This document shows, in pieces, positions 35,597 to 45,629 of a DNA stretch of 64,000 nucleotides; the stretch's first letter is position 1; every line of letters begins with the position of its first letter. The notes beneath the pieces were generated by a model. It was not told the origin of the DNA and did no database searches. It worked only from the letters and a program-made list of their open reading frames with translations. The translations under genes and the position numbers were made by a program. Origin of the DNA: an uncultured cyanobacterium (GTDB lineage Bacteria > Cyanobacteriota > Cyanobacteriia > Cyanobacteriales > Nostocaceae). The stretch covers positions 1-64,000 of the forward strand of contig CAINGU010000088.1 of NCBI GenBank assembly GCA_903848645.1. Direction: 5' to 3'.

Positions 35597-36052
35597 GTTT
35601 ATAGTGAGTTTGTTTACCTGCCCATTACAATTAAGATAACTGTTGATGCAACAACCAATAATATTTTTTATTGTCCAATCTAAAATTCCCCATTAATATA
35701 CAATTCATACCCCGTTAAATCTCTATTTCCCGTGGCTGAGAATTCAAGTATCTCCCAATACTACTCGGTTAAGCCTTTTGTGGGCATTACAGCAATACCT
35801 GTGCCAAAATCCTGAAACCCTATTGATCTCGTAACGATTTTATTGGCTTTCAGCCCTATATTTTGCAAATTGGCGAAGGTATTGTTACAGATAACGATAT
35901 TTCAACGGGTTCAGCCTTCTGGATTTCGTTACTTTTTGGTTAAGCCCTTTTTGAGCATTAGATATAACGCTATTTCAATGATTTCAGCCTTTTTGATTTC
36001 GTTACCCGAACAGTATTAAATCCTGACGACGATTTCAACAGCTATTTAACCT
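35597..36052. other. Leader region of recD2 with imperfect tandem repeats
   Basis: In about 450 bases there are at least three imperfect copies of a unit with tttcaa...cagcctt...gatttcgttac: near 35895-35935, 35970-36006 and 36030-36065, spaced 60-75 bases. A related motif (ggttaagccttttgtgggcat) occurs near 35768 and 35938. The third copy includes the recD2 start codon. These may be binding sites or remnants of an array. Confidence 0.45.
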
Positions 36053-38356
36053 ATGATTTCGTTCCCTAAAGTAGATCAACTTCCAGAATTAAATCTGGTC
36101 GAAATCCAGCAGTATTTAGAGAGTGGACTGTTTCATGGCATCGGCAAGAAAACAGCCGCAACTCTTGTCAACCACTTTGGCTGTGACACCTTATCGGTGT
36201 TAGATGCCTATCCAGAAAGAATTGAGGAAGTCCCTGGACTTGGTAAATATCGAACCGTTGCAATTACTACAGCTTGGTCAGAGAGTAAAGCCAATCCGAC
36301 CAGAGCTGCTGTTGCCAAACTTTTGGCAGTGGGAACATCATTGCGGTTAACCTTAAAGATTTGTGAGTATTACGGATACAGAACCTCATCAGTCCTCGCT
36401 AACGACCCGTACAAATTAATTGATGACATTGAGGGCATCGGCTTTAAAACTGCTGATGAAATAGCACTGTCCCTCGGACTTGAAGTTGACAGCGCCACTC
36501 GTTACCAAAAAGGTCTGCTTCATGTCTTGAAAGAAGCCTTGAGTGAGGGCAATTGTTTTCTGCCTGAATCCCAATTGCTGGCGCGGGCTGTGAATGCGCT
36601 CAAGCGTCCAGATCACACACCCGACTATCAATCTTTGACTACCATTTTGGCTCAGTTAATTGAGAACCAAACTTTATTTTATGGCGAGATTGCCAATAGT
36701 GTTTATCAAAGAGCCGCCTACCGCGCTGAAATTTCTGTAGCCTTAAAAATTCAAACTTTAATTAACCAACCAACTCACTCAACAGAACATCTCGAACACT
36801 GGTTAGCCGAATTTGAAGCAGTTGGCTATCGCCAAATCGAACGATTGAGTAAAGAACAGGTCAGCGCCTTGTTCATGGCAGTTAAACATCCGATTAGTAT
36901 CATTACTGGCGGACCCGGACGCGGTAAAACCTATGTGTTAAAAAGCTTAGTGGAATGGTTGACATCCATTGGGGCAAATATAGCTCTGGCAGCCCCCACG
37001 GGGAAAGCTGCCAACCGGATGAAATATGCCACAGGCATGGAAGCAACTACCATTCATCGTCTCCTGCAATGGCAGGGACGTGGACAAGCCTTTCTCTATA
37101 ACGAAGATAATCTTCTGGCTATTGATTGGCTGATTGTTGATGAATTTTCAATGGTGGACATATTTCTGTTCAATTCTCTACTCAAAGCTTTACCGCCAAC
37201 CACGCAAATCCTGCTAGTCGGAGACTCTGACCAATTACCCAGCGTTGGGGCGGGAATGGTGCTGCGAGACTTGCTGCATTCCGAATTAGTGCCGACAACA
37301 AGATTGCAAACTATTTTTCGACAGCGACACGAAAGCCCAATTATCTATGCAGCCAGCGACGTAAATTTTGGCACAGTCCCGACCCTACACAATTTTAATC
37401 AGCCTTCATCCTGGATGGATGTAGGGGACTGCGCCATGTTAGAAACTCCTTCACCACAAGCGACGGCTGACATGATTGTCGAGTTAGTCACTGCCATAAA
37501 CCGTGAAAATGTAGATTTAAATCAACAAGTGATGGTGTTAGCACCCCAAAAGGAAGGGGCAGCAGGAGTTCACAATCTTAATCAGTTGCTGCAACCAATT
37601 TTCAATCCCCCAAAAGATAACCAGCCAGAAGTCGTTTCTGGGTCAGTCGTCTACCGCATGGGGGACCGGGTGATACAACTAAAAAATCGTTATGATACCG
37701 ACCCCCCAGTGATGAACGGTGAGACTGGTCAGGTGATTGCTGTAGATGCCCAAAAATCAATGGTGAAGATTTTATTTGAGGGAGGGGCGATGATTGACTA
37801 TTATCCTGGTTACTTTGAGCAAATTATGCATTCGTTTTGTATAACCTGCCATAAGAGCCAGGGTAGTGAATTTCCCTATGTGATTTTCCCATTATTAATG
37901 TCTAACTACCGAATGTTAACCCGGCAACTGCTTTACACCACCATGACTCGCGCTCAAGGGACATTTATTGCGGTGGGACAAAATGAAGCATTAAAGATAG
38001 CTGTGGTGACAGATAAACCAGCAAAACGGTTTACTGGGCTAATGACTTTACTCATCTCACCCATTGATGAACTGGTCAAAATATGGGAGAGTTTAGGCAA
38101 AGCCAAGGGTGTTGCCAGTAAAACACCATCTATGGTAACAGTTGCGTCTAGATTGCGCGATCGCTCCATTAATGCTACCCCAGGACAGATGACGACTATT
38201 GGCACTATTGCACTACAACTGTATGAGGAGAAATATGGATATCGCCCGTCGAAGCAACCTGAACAGGTGGGTAAGTTTCGGTTTAAGACTTATCATTATG
38301 AGATAGGGGCGGTTGCGTTGATTGACTCGGCGATTGATTTAGTGATGAATCAGTAA
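36053..38356 (+). CDS. recD2: RecD2-like ATP-dependent 5'-3' helicase
   Basis: 767 residues, close to the family's normal size. The N-terminal helix-hairpin-helix region (FHGIGKKTAATLVNHFG; IEGIGFKTADEIALSLG) is followed by a superfamily 1 helicase core: Walker A GGPGRGKT near residue 287, Walker B-like VDEFSMVD near 362, GDSDQLPSVGAG (motif III) near 400, and the C-terminal TCHKSQGSEF and LLYTTMTRAQ motifs. RecD2 works in DNA repair and replication fork processing outside RecBCD. Standing in an island with a TnsAB/TnsC remnant is unusual, so a mobile-element-borne copy is likely. The start codon lies in a repeat. Confidence 0.85.
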   Translation: MISFPKVDQLPELNLVEIQQYLESGLFHGIGKKTAATLVNHFGCDTLSVLDAYPERIEEVPGLGKYRTVAITTAWSESKANPTRAAVAKLLAVGTSLRLTLKICEYYGYRTSSVLANDPYKLIDDIEGIGFKTADEIALSLGLEVDSATRYQKGLLHVLKEALSEGNCFLPESQLLARAVNALKRPDHTPDYQSLTTILAQLIENQTLFYGEIANSVYQRAAYRAEISVALKIQTLINQPTHSTEHLEHWLAEFEAVGYRQIERLSKEQVSALFMAVKHPISIITGGPGRGKTYVLKSLVEWLTSIGANIALAAPTGKAANRMKYATGMEATTIHRLLQWQGRGQAFLYNEDNLLAIDWLIVDEFSMVDIFLFNSLLKALPPTTQILLVGDSDQLPSVGAGMVLRDLLHSELVPTTRLQTIFRQRHESPIIYAASDVNFGTVPTLHNFNQPSSWMDVGDCAMLETPSPQATADMIVELVTAINRENVDLNQQVMVLAPQKEGAAGVHNLNQLLQPIFNPPKDNQPEVVSGSVVYRMGDRVIQLKNRYDTDPPVMNGETGQVIAVDAQKSMVKILFEGGAMIDYYPGYFEQIMHSFCITCHKSQGSEFPYVIFPLLMSNYRMLTRQLLYTTMTRAQGTFIAVGQNEALKIAVVTDKPAKRFTGLMTLLISPIDELVKIWESLGKAKGVASKTPSMVTVASRLRDRSINATPGQMTTIGTIALQLYEEKYGYRPSKQPEQVGKFRFKTYHYEIGAVALIDSAIDLVMNQ

Positions 38357-38672
38357 TTACTAGCGGTCATAATGAGGGGTTTTTTGTATAAACGCTCGAA
38401 AAGGGGGAATAGGAAAAATGCAGCAATTCTCATTTTGAAACGATTTTGCGTCATTTCAGCGAACTGCTTGCAGCAGCGCTAGTTCCCTCCGGGACGCACT
38501 CGCGTTCGCTATCCCCAGATTCGTTAAGAATTGTAAAACCCTATGGCTGTAAGGGTTATAATTCCATGAAACCTTAAAAAGAGGTGAAATTTCCCAGTTA
38601 CAAGACACAAATAAAACAACTTCACCACATACTCTTAGAAAACACCAGTCAATTCTTTTACCTTGGCTGTAC
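38357..38672. other. Intergenic with a dispersed repeat
   Basis: At about 38478-38510 there is a GC-rich motif (ctccgggacgcactcgcg) of the cyanobacterial dispersed type. The rest shows no gene, no tRNA and no clear hairpin. A motif ctgtaagggttataat near 38550 recurs in part at 43490 (ctgtaagggctaata), meaning unknown. Confidence 0.35.
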
Positions 38673-39035
38673 TTAAGTAGACTGTGGTTCTGATTCTGAA
38701 AGCGTAGTTAAAAGTTCTTCTTTTCTTTTTTCTAATTCAGAGATTTTCCGTTTCAAACTACGGATTTCTGTATTGATTTTCGATAATTCAGCTTTGTGCT
38801 TTTGAGTTGTGAGATAATCCGACCCATATTTTTCAATGACAAAATCTTCTACCTCATTCCTTAAGAGTTTGAAGCACGGATTTCCATATAAAGTGTTGTG
38901 CCGATATTGCAATTTTCCTGATTTGATAGCCGCAATAATTTCTGTTTGCTTCAGGTTAAATTCTTTTTGGGCTGTTTTATCGCTCAAAGTAGCTCCCTTT
39001 TGCCCCCAAAGGGAATTATCTTCTTCATGATTCAT
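38673..39035 (-). CDS. Small hypothetical protein with helical DNA-binding-like and coiled-coil parts
   Basis: 120 residues. The first part (SLWGQKGATLSDKTAQKEF, then LKQTEIIAAIKSGKLQYR) looks like a helix-turn-helix-type protein with an aromatic beta hairpin (NPCFKLLRNEVE). The last 35 residues form a Lys/Glu-rich coiled coil. I know the N-terminal pattern from widespread bacterial hypotheticals, but not its function. It lies on the same strand as the TnsC remnant, 500 bases from it. Confidence 0.5.
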   Translation of the reverse strand: MNHEEDNSLWGQKGATLSDKTAQKEFNLKQTEIIAAIKSGKLQYRHNTLYGNPCFKLLRNEVEDFVIEKYGSDYLTTQKHKAELSKINTEIRSLKRKISELEKRKEELLTTLSESEPQST

Positions 39036-39458
39036 TTGGTAGGTAAAGATTAAAATGAGGGACTAATTGGGGTACAACTAGTATGTTAATTCTGTGTATT
39101 TTTGGAGGGATTGTCCAGAAAATTATTGGTATTACCGTAGTTTATACCGAAAACATCTGTTCCAGGCACTTTCTCATAAAAATAGGGCGACACATTTTGT
39201 GCATTAAGTCTTATTTTTTTCTCTTCATCACTTTTCGGCTATTTTGCCTTTTATTCTTTCTGAAGTCTCTAAGCATTTATACTTATTGCATAATTGGGAT
39301 GCTCCCAAACAATTTCGCCTTCAATGTCGCGAAAAACTTGATTAAATAACGTATTTTCCATGAGTTTCTGCTGTAAATGTCCTAAAATGAGATTATGTTA
39401 TTCAACGATTTTATGCAAGTCCTTTACAGCCGGACCCTGAATCACTTTACCGTCTGTG
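39036..39458. other. Stretch outside the Tn7-like end
   Basis: On the - strand a 30-codon frame (39361 to 39269) gives MENTLFNQVFRDIEGEIVWE and a stop; it looks protein-like and may be the tail of a lost gene, but no upstream part is found. An 88-codon + strand frame at 39083-39349 is the shadow of this and of low-complexity DNA. Nothing else is seen. Confidence 0.3.
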
Positions 39459-39461
39459 CTT

Positions 39462-39527
39462 TGAGGTAAATATTGGCCTTTGTGGACAAGATATACCTCA
39501 AAATGGGAGAGGCCAAGATATACCTCA
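39462..39527. promoter_or_regulatory. Three TnsB-binding-site-like repeats at the tnsC end
   Basis: Two direct copies of a motif with ggacaagatatacctca / ggccaagatatacctca end at 39500 and 39527, and one inverted diverged copy (tgaggtaaatattggcc) lies at 39462-39478. Similar sites at 42904-42936 flank the other end of the transposase genes, as expected for ends of a Tn7-like element. Confidence 0.65.
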
Positions 39528-39543
39528 CACTATTCCGAAATAT

Positions 39544-40896
39544 TTATGGATGCTCACCAACCGGATCTCGCGCTGGTTTGCGTTGGCCAACACGTCGAGA
39601 AGGCTTTTTCTGTGGGGATGCGGACTCAGTAGCAATTGGCTCGGTAACAGGAGTCACAGTTGCTAAAACAACATCCTGTATTTCTAAATCCGTCTTAATC
39701 TCTGCCGTTTCTTCCTGAGTTTTTTTCCTTTGCTGTCTCTTTTTTGGTGTTGTTTGGGTTTGATTCTCTGGTACGGAAGTAGAATCAACCGTCTGTACTG
39801 TCTCTTCTGTCTGACGTTTGCGCCGAGTTTTCGTCTCTGCTGCTGGAGTAGAATTAACAGTTGGTGTTGTTTGTTTCCGTTGACGCTTAGTTGATGTGGT
39901 TTTCTTTTCCACCTCAACCGAAACTGGTGAATTCGAGGGTGTCACAGATTCCTTTGATGTCACAGATGAATCCATCACAGTAGATGGTGATGAAGAAGGA
40001 ACATCAGTAGAAGCCATTCCCATCTGTAACATCTGCCATAACTGTTCACGACGGCTTTCCATGTAGCTAAGTTTTTGTTCACCTTCCACAGCTTCTATCG
40101 CCATCCGCTCACATTGAGCCAGAGACAGCGCATGGTCTTGTAACCGTTCTAAAGTAAGCGTATCAACACCATCATGCAGTGTCGCCGCCACTGACCGAAT
40201 CAACCAATCTTTAAGTACACCAACACAACCAATCGAGCGTTCGTAAAAATAGAACCAATGTCTCATCAAAGTCGGAATTTCAACTTGTAGAGGTACTTGC
40301 TTCAGCAGTGCCAACAAAATTCCTTGAAAATCTTGGCGGTCTTGCTCGTGCTGAAATAAATACCGGGGAAAATGAATATCCAAACCCCGACGGGATGCCT
40401 GACCACTTAAATTCCGTAAATTCAACAATTCATAAGTACCAATGAGAATGTGCAGCACACCCGTAACATTCGTCATTGACTTAATCCAATCCAACTGGTC
40501 TAAAAGCTTACCACCACTAGCCCCACTACCAATCTTCATTAAATGCTGTGCCTCATCCAAAATGACTGCCCGCACTCCACGTCTAGCCATAGTTTCTTCC
40601 AGGGCTTGGCGCAGTTCAGGGGAATCATTAAACTGTGCTGTTTTGGTGCGAGAGCGTCCTTTTTTCTCCCAAGACTGTTCAGTATCAATATCTACTAGCA
40701 ACCGCCGCTCATAGAACGGTTCTCCCAGCATCTTGAGTGCTGTGCGATAGTAATCTGCCCGATTAAACGCTCCTCCATCAGGAGGTCGTGTCTCCAACAG
40801 CAGCAGTGGCACGGTCGCCAGACTACCATTGCTACGTGCAGTTGCTGTTCCATTTAACCGTTTAGTAATTTGATGAATCATGGTGGTCTTGCCCAC
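39544..40896 (-). pseudogene. tnsC: TnsC-like AAA ATPase, N-terminus deleted
   Basis: 450 residues remain, starting at an ATG that lies inside the Walker A motif: SGVGKTTM can be read in this frame but the Met is its last residue. Walker B (AVILDEAQHLM near residue 113) and sensor motif (ILIGTYELL near 157) are present. The last 130 residues are a Lys/Arg/Thr/Gln-rich tail. TnsC/TniB proteins choose the target and activate TnsB. The region before the P loop has been lost in a deletion that also removed the end of tnsAB. No TniQ gene follows. Almost surely non-functional. Confidence 0.75.
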
Positions 40897-42836
40897 GCCA
40901 GAAAGGCTTGAGTATTGCCTAGTAGGTTATAAACAAATTCAGTATTGGTAACGCCAAACAGTCGCTCAATCACTGACCCAAACCGAGGTTTAGCAGCAGG
41001 GCGAGTTTTCTTGATGCAGTGGTAACGTGCCAGTAAGGTGTCAAAGTAGACGCTGTGAAATTCCTTGCCACCGTCTACCACTACTGCTTGAGGGAAGCGA
41101 CCGCAGCGTTGAACAATCAGGCGTAATCCCATCATGCAAGACCGATAACTGGGAGCATCAAAAGTTAAATAGACCGCCAGTATCCGCCGGGAATAGGCAT
41201 CAATTAGCATGGTCAGCCAAGGTCGCCCTAAGTTACGAAGAGTGGTTGAACAGCGTAATTCAATATCAAGTTGGGTGTGGTCAATGTGGACGATGGCTAG
41301 GGGACGGTCTCCGTGTCGGGGTGTACTCCGAGTCAGTATATTCAGCCAAGGTTGTTCGGTATAAGCGGCTTTTGCTCCCTGACGCTTTTCGGTTTGCTCA
41401 GGAGAACGGCTTTTTTTGAGTCTTTGGTAGAATGTATAGCTAGAAAGTGCCTGTAGGTGACTCTGCTCACAACCCCGCTGATATGCTCGATACACGCTGG
41501 CTGCGGGCGCTTGCCTGGGTGTCTCAAAATACTCGGCAATAAAATGGTCGAGTAAGTCTCGTGATGCTGATGGCGCTCTGGGTGTTCGGTTGCCTCGTTG
41601 TACTGTACATGGTAGTAGACCAATGTACCCACAGCCATAACTCGCTTGTGCCTCATGAAACTGCTTGACCCAGCGTCTTAAGGTGCGAGGAGCGATATCA
41701 AGATATAGCTCTACATGACGCTCAAGATATGCTTGCACTAGGTGAAATCGTCGGTTTGCTTCTTTGAGGTCGCCGGGGCTGGCAGCATTCATTTTGGCAC
41801 GCACGAACTCAGTCGTGGCTATGGAATTGTCTTCTCTTGGGGTGCTGATAGTCCCCAACTCCAGCAGTTGCAGAAAAAACCCAGAAGGTAATTGTATTGG
41901 TAGACCTATTTCTGGCAGTAGTGTGGTGGTAGTCTCTCCCAAGTTGACTAATGTCCATAGCCTAGAGTCCCACATCAATTTGGTGTTGGGGAGCAGTGGG
42001 GGGTTTGATATTAGTGTAATGCTGTCCTGTTCGGTTGCTCCTACTGCTAGGTGGGTGTGAGCATCATTTGTCGCCTGGTCTATATATAGTTGTACTCGCC
42101 AGTGTTCTACTAGGGGAACAAGATCTAAATCTACGTGGAGTTGTTCTTGGGCAATCATCACATACACATCGTTGGCTCTTGTCCCTGGTTCTTCTGCCAG
42201 TATTCCGGCAATGGTTATTCCCGGTTCTGTTCGCACTCGGTCTAGTATCCGGGCTTGAATTTGTGTGGGAATAGCTGCGGTGAACCGAATGTAGTCTGAC
42301 AAAAACATCAGGTTTTGGATTTTGATGGGATGCAGTTCCGATGAGGAGCGGACGTGATAAAAAAGACCGAGTGGTTCGGCATGAACTTCTCCTGGTGGAC
42401 ATCGCCATAAACCATCTTCTGTTTTTTGATAGCGTGAGGGATATTTCTGTGCTAGTTCCTGTAGTTTTTCTTCAGGTTTCCATTCTTCCCACCCGGCGCT
42501 ATCGGTTCTTAATACGAAGAAGTCAGGGGTGTGGTAGTGTCCTATTTTGCGTCCTGTTTTGCTTTGATACTGAATTTTGAAGGGGGGTGGCTGGTCATAA
42601 AACTCTAATAGTTGGGGGTCGTGTTCCATCTGGTAAATTGCCCACAGTTCTACTGTATGGCTTTCAAATTGGATGGTAAGTCCCATTTTTCGACTGGGAT
42701 ATGCTCCACTGACGTTGAGCGCACGTCCCTGTACACGACGTGCGGGTGGGGCTGATCTAATTGTGGCTATGATTTCACGGGTAGCTGCATTGAGTTGCAG
42801 TTTTTGACACCAATTCTGGAATTCGGATGGGTTCAT
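40878..42836 (-). pseudogene. Fused TnsA-TnsB transposase, 3' end deleted
   Basis: 652 residues. The N-terminal 180 residues look like TnsA, the 5'-strand endonuclease (HTPDFFVLR with WEEWKPEE). The middle and C-terminus are TnsB, a DDE transposase: Asp in VHIDHTQLD (near 521), Asp in VVVDGGKEF (near 584), Glu in SVIERLFGVTN (near 626). After NLLGNTQ the frame continues only as AFLAWARPP and stops, because the DNA here reads in another frame as the TnsC P loop. So a deletion joined tnsB to tnsC. Fused TnsAB proteins are known from cyanobacterial Tn7-like elements, including CRISPR-associated ones; no cas genes are in the window. Confidence 0.75.
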
Positions 42837-43175
42837 GTTTATACCCTCCTTGCTGTTTTTCTCCCGTTAACAGTCTGGCTTTACTTGCTTGTTAGCTTTT
42901 TTTGAGCTATATCTTGGCCTATTTGAGGCATATCTAATACCCGAAGTTTGGAATTAGTCGTGCAGAACGGAAATATTGGTTCTTGAACTCTTGCATCAAC
43001 TGCTGGAAAACTCCTGGCCTTATTATGACTCATAATTGCAACTTGCGGCCATTATTTGCCATCAAACTTCATGGACTCTATCGGCACAAAGTCTGATTTT
43101 TTCGTGACTAGCAGGTCATTTTATGCCTCACAAACTAGGCCAATTAATCCCTAAAGGCACACCGTCGCAGCTAAA
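42837..43175. other. Outer end of the Tn7-like remnant and flanking DNA
   Basis: Sites resembling those at 39462-39527 occur at 42904-42936 (gagctatatcttggcc, tgaggcatatcta; inverted relative to the other end). Further out there is no gene; atgcctcacaaactaggcca near 43116 may be another diverged site. Confidence 0.5.
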
Positions 43176-43317
43176 TCGGGAAAGTGGACTATGACGATCT
43201 ATTGACGATAGTAGGCACGTCAACAGTTTCAACTGTCAAGATGTTTTTCATGCTGTTGAGCTTTTAGGGGCATCTCCCTCATCCTTACTAGAATGCAAAG
43301 TATACAGTTACAGATCC
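43176..43317. repeat. 142-bp direct repeat, copy 2
   Basis: Matches 34424-34565 in the same direction with scattered differences. No recombinase gene adjoins this copy. The defence island begins about 250 bases to the right. Confidence 0.75.
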
Positions 43318-43571
43318 CCAATTTGAAGTACCACTGAGTCGTGTGGGGATATTGCATTTCATATAAGTACGATTTATAATCGTAACAACAGCATTTTCAC
43401 TATGTTCAAAATACTTAAACAAAGTGTAAAATTTTTCAAATAAGGAAAACATCAATAAACGTGTCCACAAAAGAGGATTAAATCCTTGTGCTGTAAGGGC
43501 TAATATCTAATTTCTGGATAAGTCTAATAGCAAATCAGTAAGTAATCTATGACAGTCGCCCTTATACATAA

Positions 43572-45629
43572 ATGAAAAGCTTAAATCGAATTATAACAAC
43601 TTCTACGAATTATTCAGAGTGGAATGATAAGATAACGCAGCATTTTTTCAACTCCAAAATGGCTGGGCGTAATGTTTATCTTTACGTCACAGAGGATTTA
43701 ATTAATTCATTAGGTACGTCCAAAGAGTCTACTTGTCAAGATTTTATCCAAACAGTAAAAAATACACTTGGTATAAATAGTATATGTAAAAAAGCTTCAG
43801 ACAGTAATAAGAGGTGGCGATATCAAAGGCAAGGTTATCCTCCCTACATAGGCTATTTAGCTTTATTTGTTTTGGCAGCAGGTACTGAAGGTGATTTTTC
43901 TCCTAACGCCTACTATCCCCGCTTAAGGGAATTGTTGGGAGAAAAGCCCACATCCGGACAATATCCCGACTTTGATGAGATGCAAACACTCTGGAAAGAT
44001 TTAGAAAAATGGGCAAATGTTGATAAATCAAGTGAACTGGGCATTTTCAAAGCCAATATTACCGGCAGGTGGGTTCATGTTGGTATACCCATCGCCCAAA
44101 CACTTTTAACTGAAAAGGAACTGAAGGCACTACCCATTATTTTTGCAGAGGCAGGTTTAGAAACAATTTCTCTTCCTTCCGAAAGACACATAGCATCTTT
44201 GTTAGTAAGATATGGGCGTAGCTATCTGCGAAGACGAACGCTGCAATTGTTGGAAAAAACTAACGAAGGTAATGAATTATGTCAGGCACTGATTGAAAGA
44301 ATTGTAGATGAGTTATGCACTTGGGATGGAAGCACAGAATTACAATCTGAGGGGAGAAAGCAGATTTACGGAGTCTTAAGACTGTGTTGCAAACTCGACT
44401 TGACTGCTAAACGTGCTAACTTTACCTTACGTTGTACGACAAAGTATGATTTTCCTGAAGAAGGTCTGATTTTAAATTTTAATAACAATTTTTATTCCTG
44501 TGATGAATATGGTAATGGTTGGTCTTCACCCATATTAAACAGTAGAAATTTTGATGCTTCCATGCTGGATTGGCGTGACGGTTATCGGATGGAATCTACT
44601 GATAATAAATGGTGTTTTAAGCTTCCAAATTCCCCAATTCGAGTATTTGTTGAAGGCAGAAGTCTAGGATTACCAGGAATTGTAGAAGTAGGCCGACTTC
44701 CTAAAGGTTCGCCATTTTATTTAGCAGTTCATCAAGAGTGCTGTACTTTGCTAGAAAGATGGGGAACATCCAGTTGTGAAGGTTTTGAGAAGTTGCATAT
44801 TGTTAAGGGACTACCAACTGGATGGCACTTATTTAAAGTGACTGCTGCCCATAGTGATGAAATAGTAAAAAACGAATATCCTATATTATCATTTTCTACT
44901 AGTATCAGACTTGATTTAGAAGGTGGTTTACGCCTTGGTAAAGGAAATTGGTTCTTTAGGTTCGCACCACCAAAATTAGTTTTACAATGCAGTGATGGAA
45001 CAGCAAAATTATATTGCAATGGCAGACTTTTAGAAGATAGCTCTGGACAAGGGATTTATGAACTACCTCCAGATATTCCAGCAGATACAAATATTAAAAT
45101 TGAAGCCCGTAATGGGGAGAATGTTATTAAATATTTATCTTTATTATTAGTAGAGGATTTTCCTTTAGTTACAAGCATCAAAACGCCATACATTGACAGT
45201 TTTGGTTTAGTTACAACTACTAAAGATGAACAGTCTCCAAAAGTGATGGGCGCATTAGTAAGGGGAGTTGATTGTCCTGTTTTTAACTTTAATACTCTCC
45301 TACCAATTCAAGGCAAGCAGCGGATTGTTTTTGTGGGGAAAGAACCAGGAGAAGTTGCAATTTATCCAGAAGAATCAATACCTATTGATTGGTATCCAGT
45401 TTGGGCTATTGCTAAAGGAAGTCTTTTTGATAGAGCTATGTTTTGTGGCACAAGTTTAAAAGAATGTGACCCTAAACTCTCGAAACTATCACCTTGTAAG
45501 GATAGAAAAAAACTGGATTCATGGAAAAAAATCTTGTTAGATAACCACAAGCGAACTTTGCCTCCTCTCGGCGATATTCGCCTGAAAAAATTATGGGTAG
45601 AATTCCAAAAAGAGGCAAAACGTGTATAG
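43572..45629 (+). CDS. Unknown large protein, first gene of the DruE-type operon
   Basis: 685 residues. No catalytic motif is recognised. The N-terminal part contains a pattern of aromatic and charged residues (YPPYIGYLALFVLAAG; YYPRLRELLG) that I associate with defence-operon partner proteins, and the C-terminal half is beta-rich with repeats of short strands. The end overlaps the start of the next gene by 8 bases, and the third gene follows 8 bases later, so the three make one operon. By order it might correspond to a DruF-like protein of Druantia type II; that is inference from position. Confidence 0.5.
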   Translation: MKSLNRIITTSTNYSEWNDKITQHFFNSKMAGRNVYLYVTEDLINSLGTSKESTCQDFIQTVKNTLGINSICKKASDSNKRWRYQRQGYPPYIGYLALFVLAAGTEGDFSPNAYYPRLRELLGEKPTSGQYPDFDEMQTLWKDLEKWANVDKSSELGIFKANITGRWVHVGIPIAQTLLTEKELKALPIIFAEAGLETISLPSERHIASLLVRYGRSYLRRRTLQLLEKTNEGNELCQALIERIVDELCTWDGSTELQSEGRKQIYGVLRLCCKLDLTAKRANFTLRCTTKYDFPEEGLILNFNNNFYSCDEYGNGWSSPILNSRNFDASMLDWRDGYRMESTDNKWCFKLPNSPIRVFVEGRSLGLPGIVEVGRLPKGSPFYLAVHQECCTLLERWGTSSCEGFEKLHIVKGLPTGWHLFKVTAAHSDEIVKNEYPILSFSTSIRLDLEGGLRLGKGNWFFRFAPPKLVLQCSDGTAKLYCNGRLLEDSSGQGIYELPPDIPADTNIKIEARNGENVIKYLSLLLVEDFPLVTSIKTPYIDSFGLVTTTKDEQSPKVMGALVRGVDCPVFNFNTLLPIQGKQRIVFVGKEPGEVAIYPEESIPIDWYPVWAIAKGSLFDRAMFCGTSLKECDPKLSKLSPCKDRKKLDSWKKILLDNHKRTLPPLGDIRLKKLWVEFQKEAKRV

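Noticed and set aside
38357-38672. tRNA gene as Tn7 or integrase target
   Set aside because: No cloverleaf pattern or TTCRANY-like loop could be found here or elsewhere in the window.
39083-39349. 88-codon hydrophobic frame
   Set aside because: Phe/Ile/Leu-rich shadow frame of AT-rich DNA, without a ribosome-binding site.
39462-42936. A CRISPR-associated transposon (CAST)
   Set aside because: TnsAB fusion alone is not enough; there are no cas genes, TniQ or CRISPR repeats in the window, and the transposase genes are broken.
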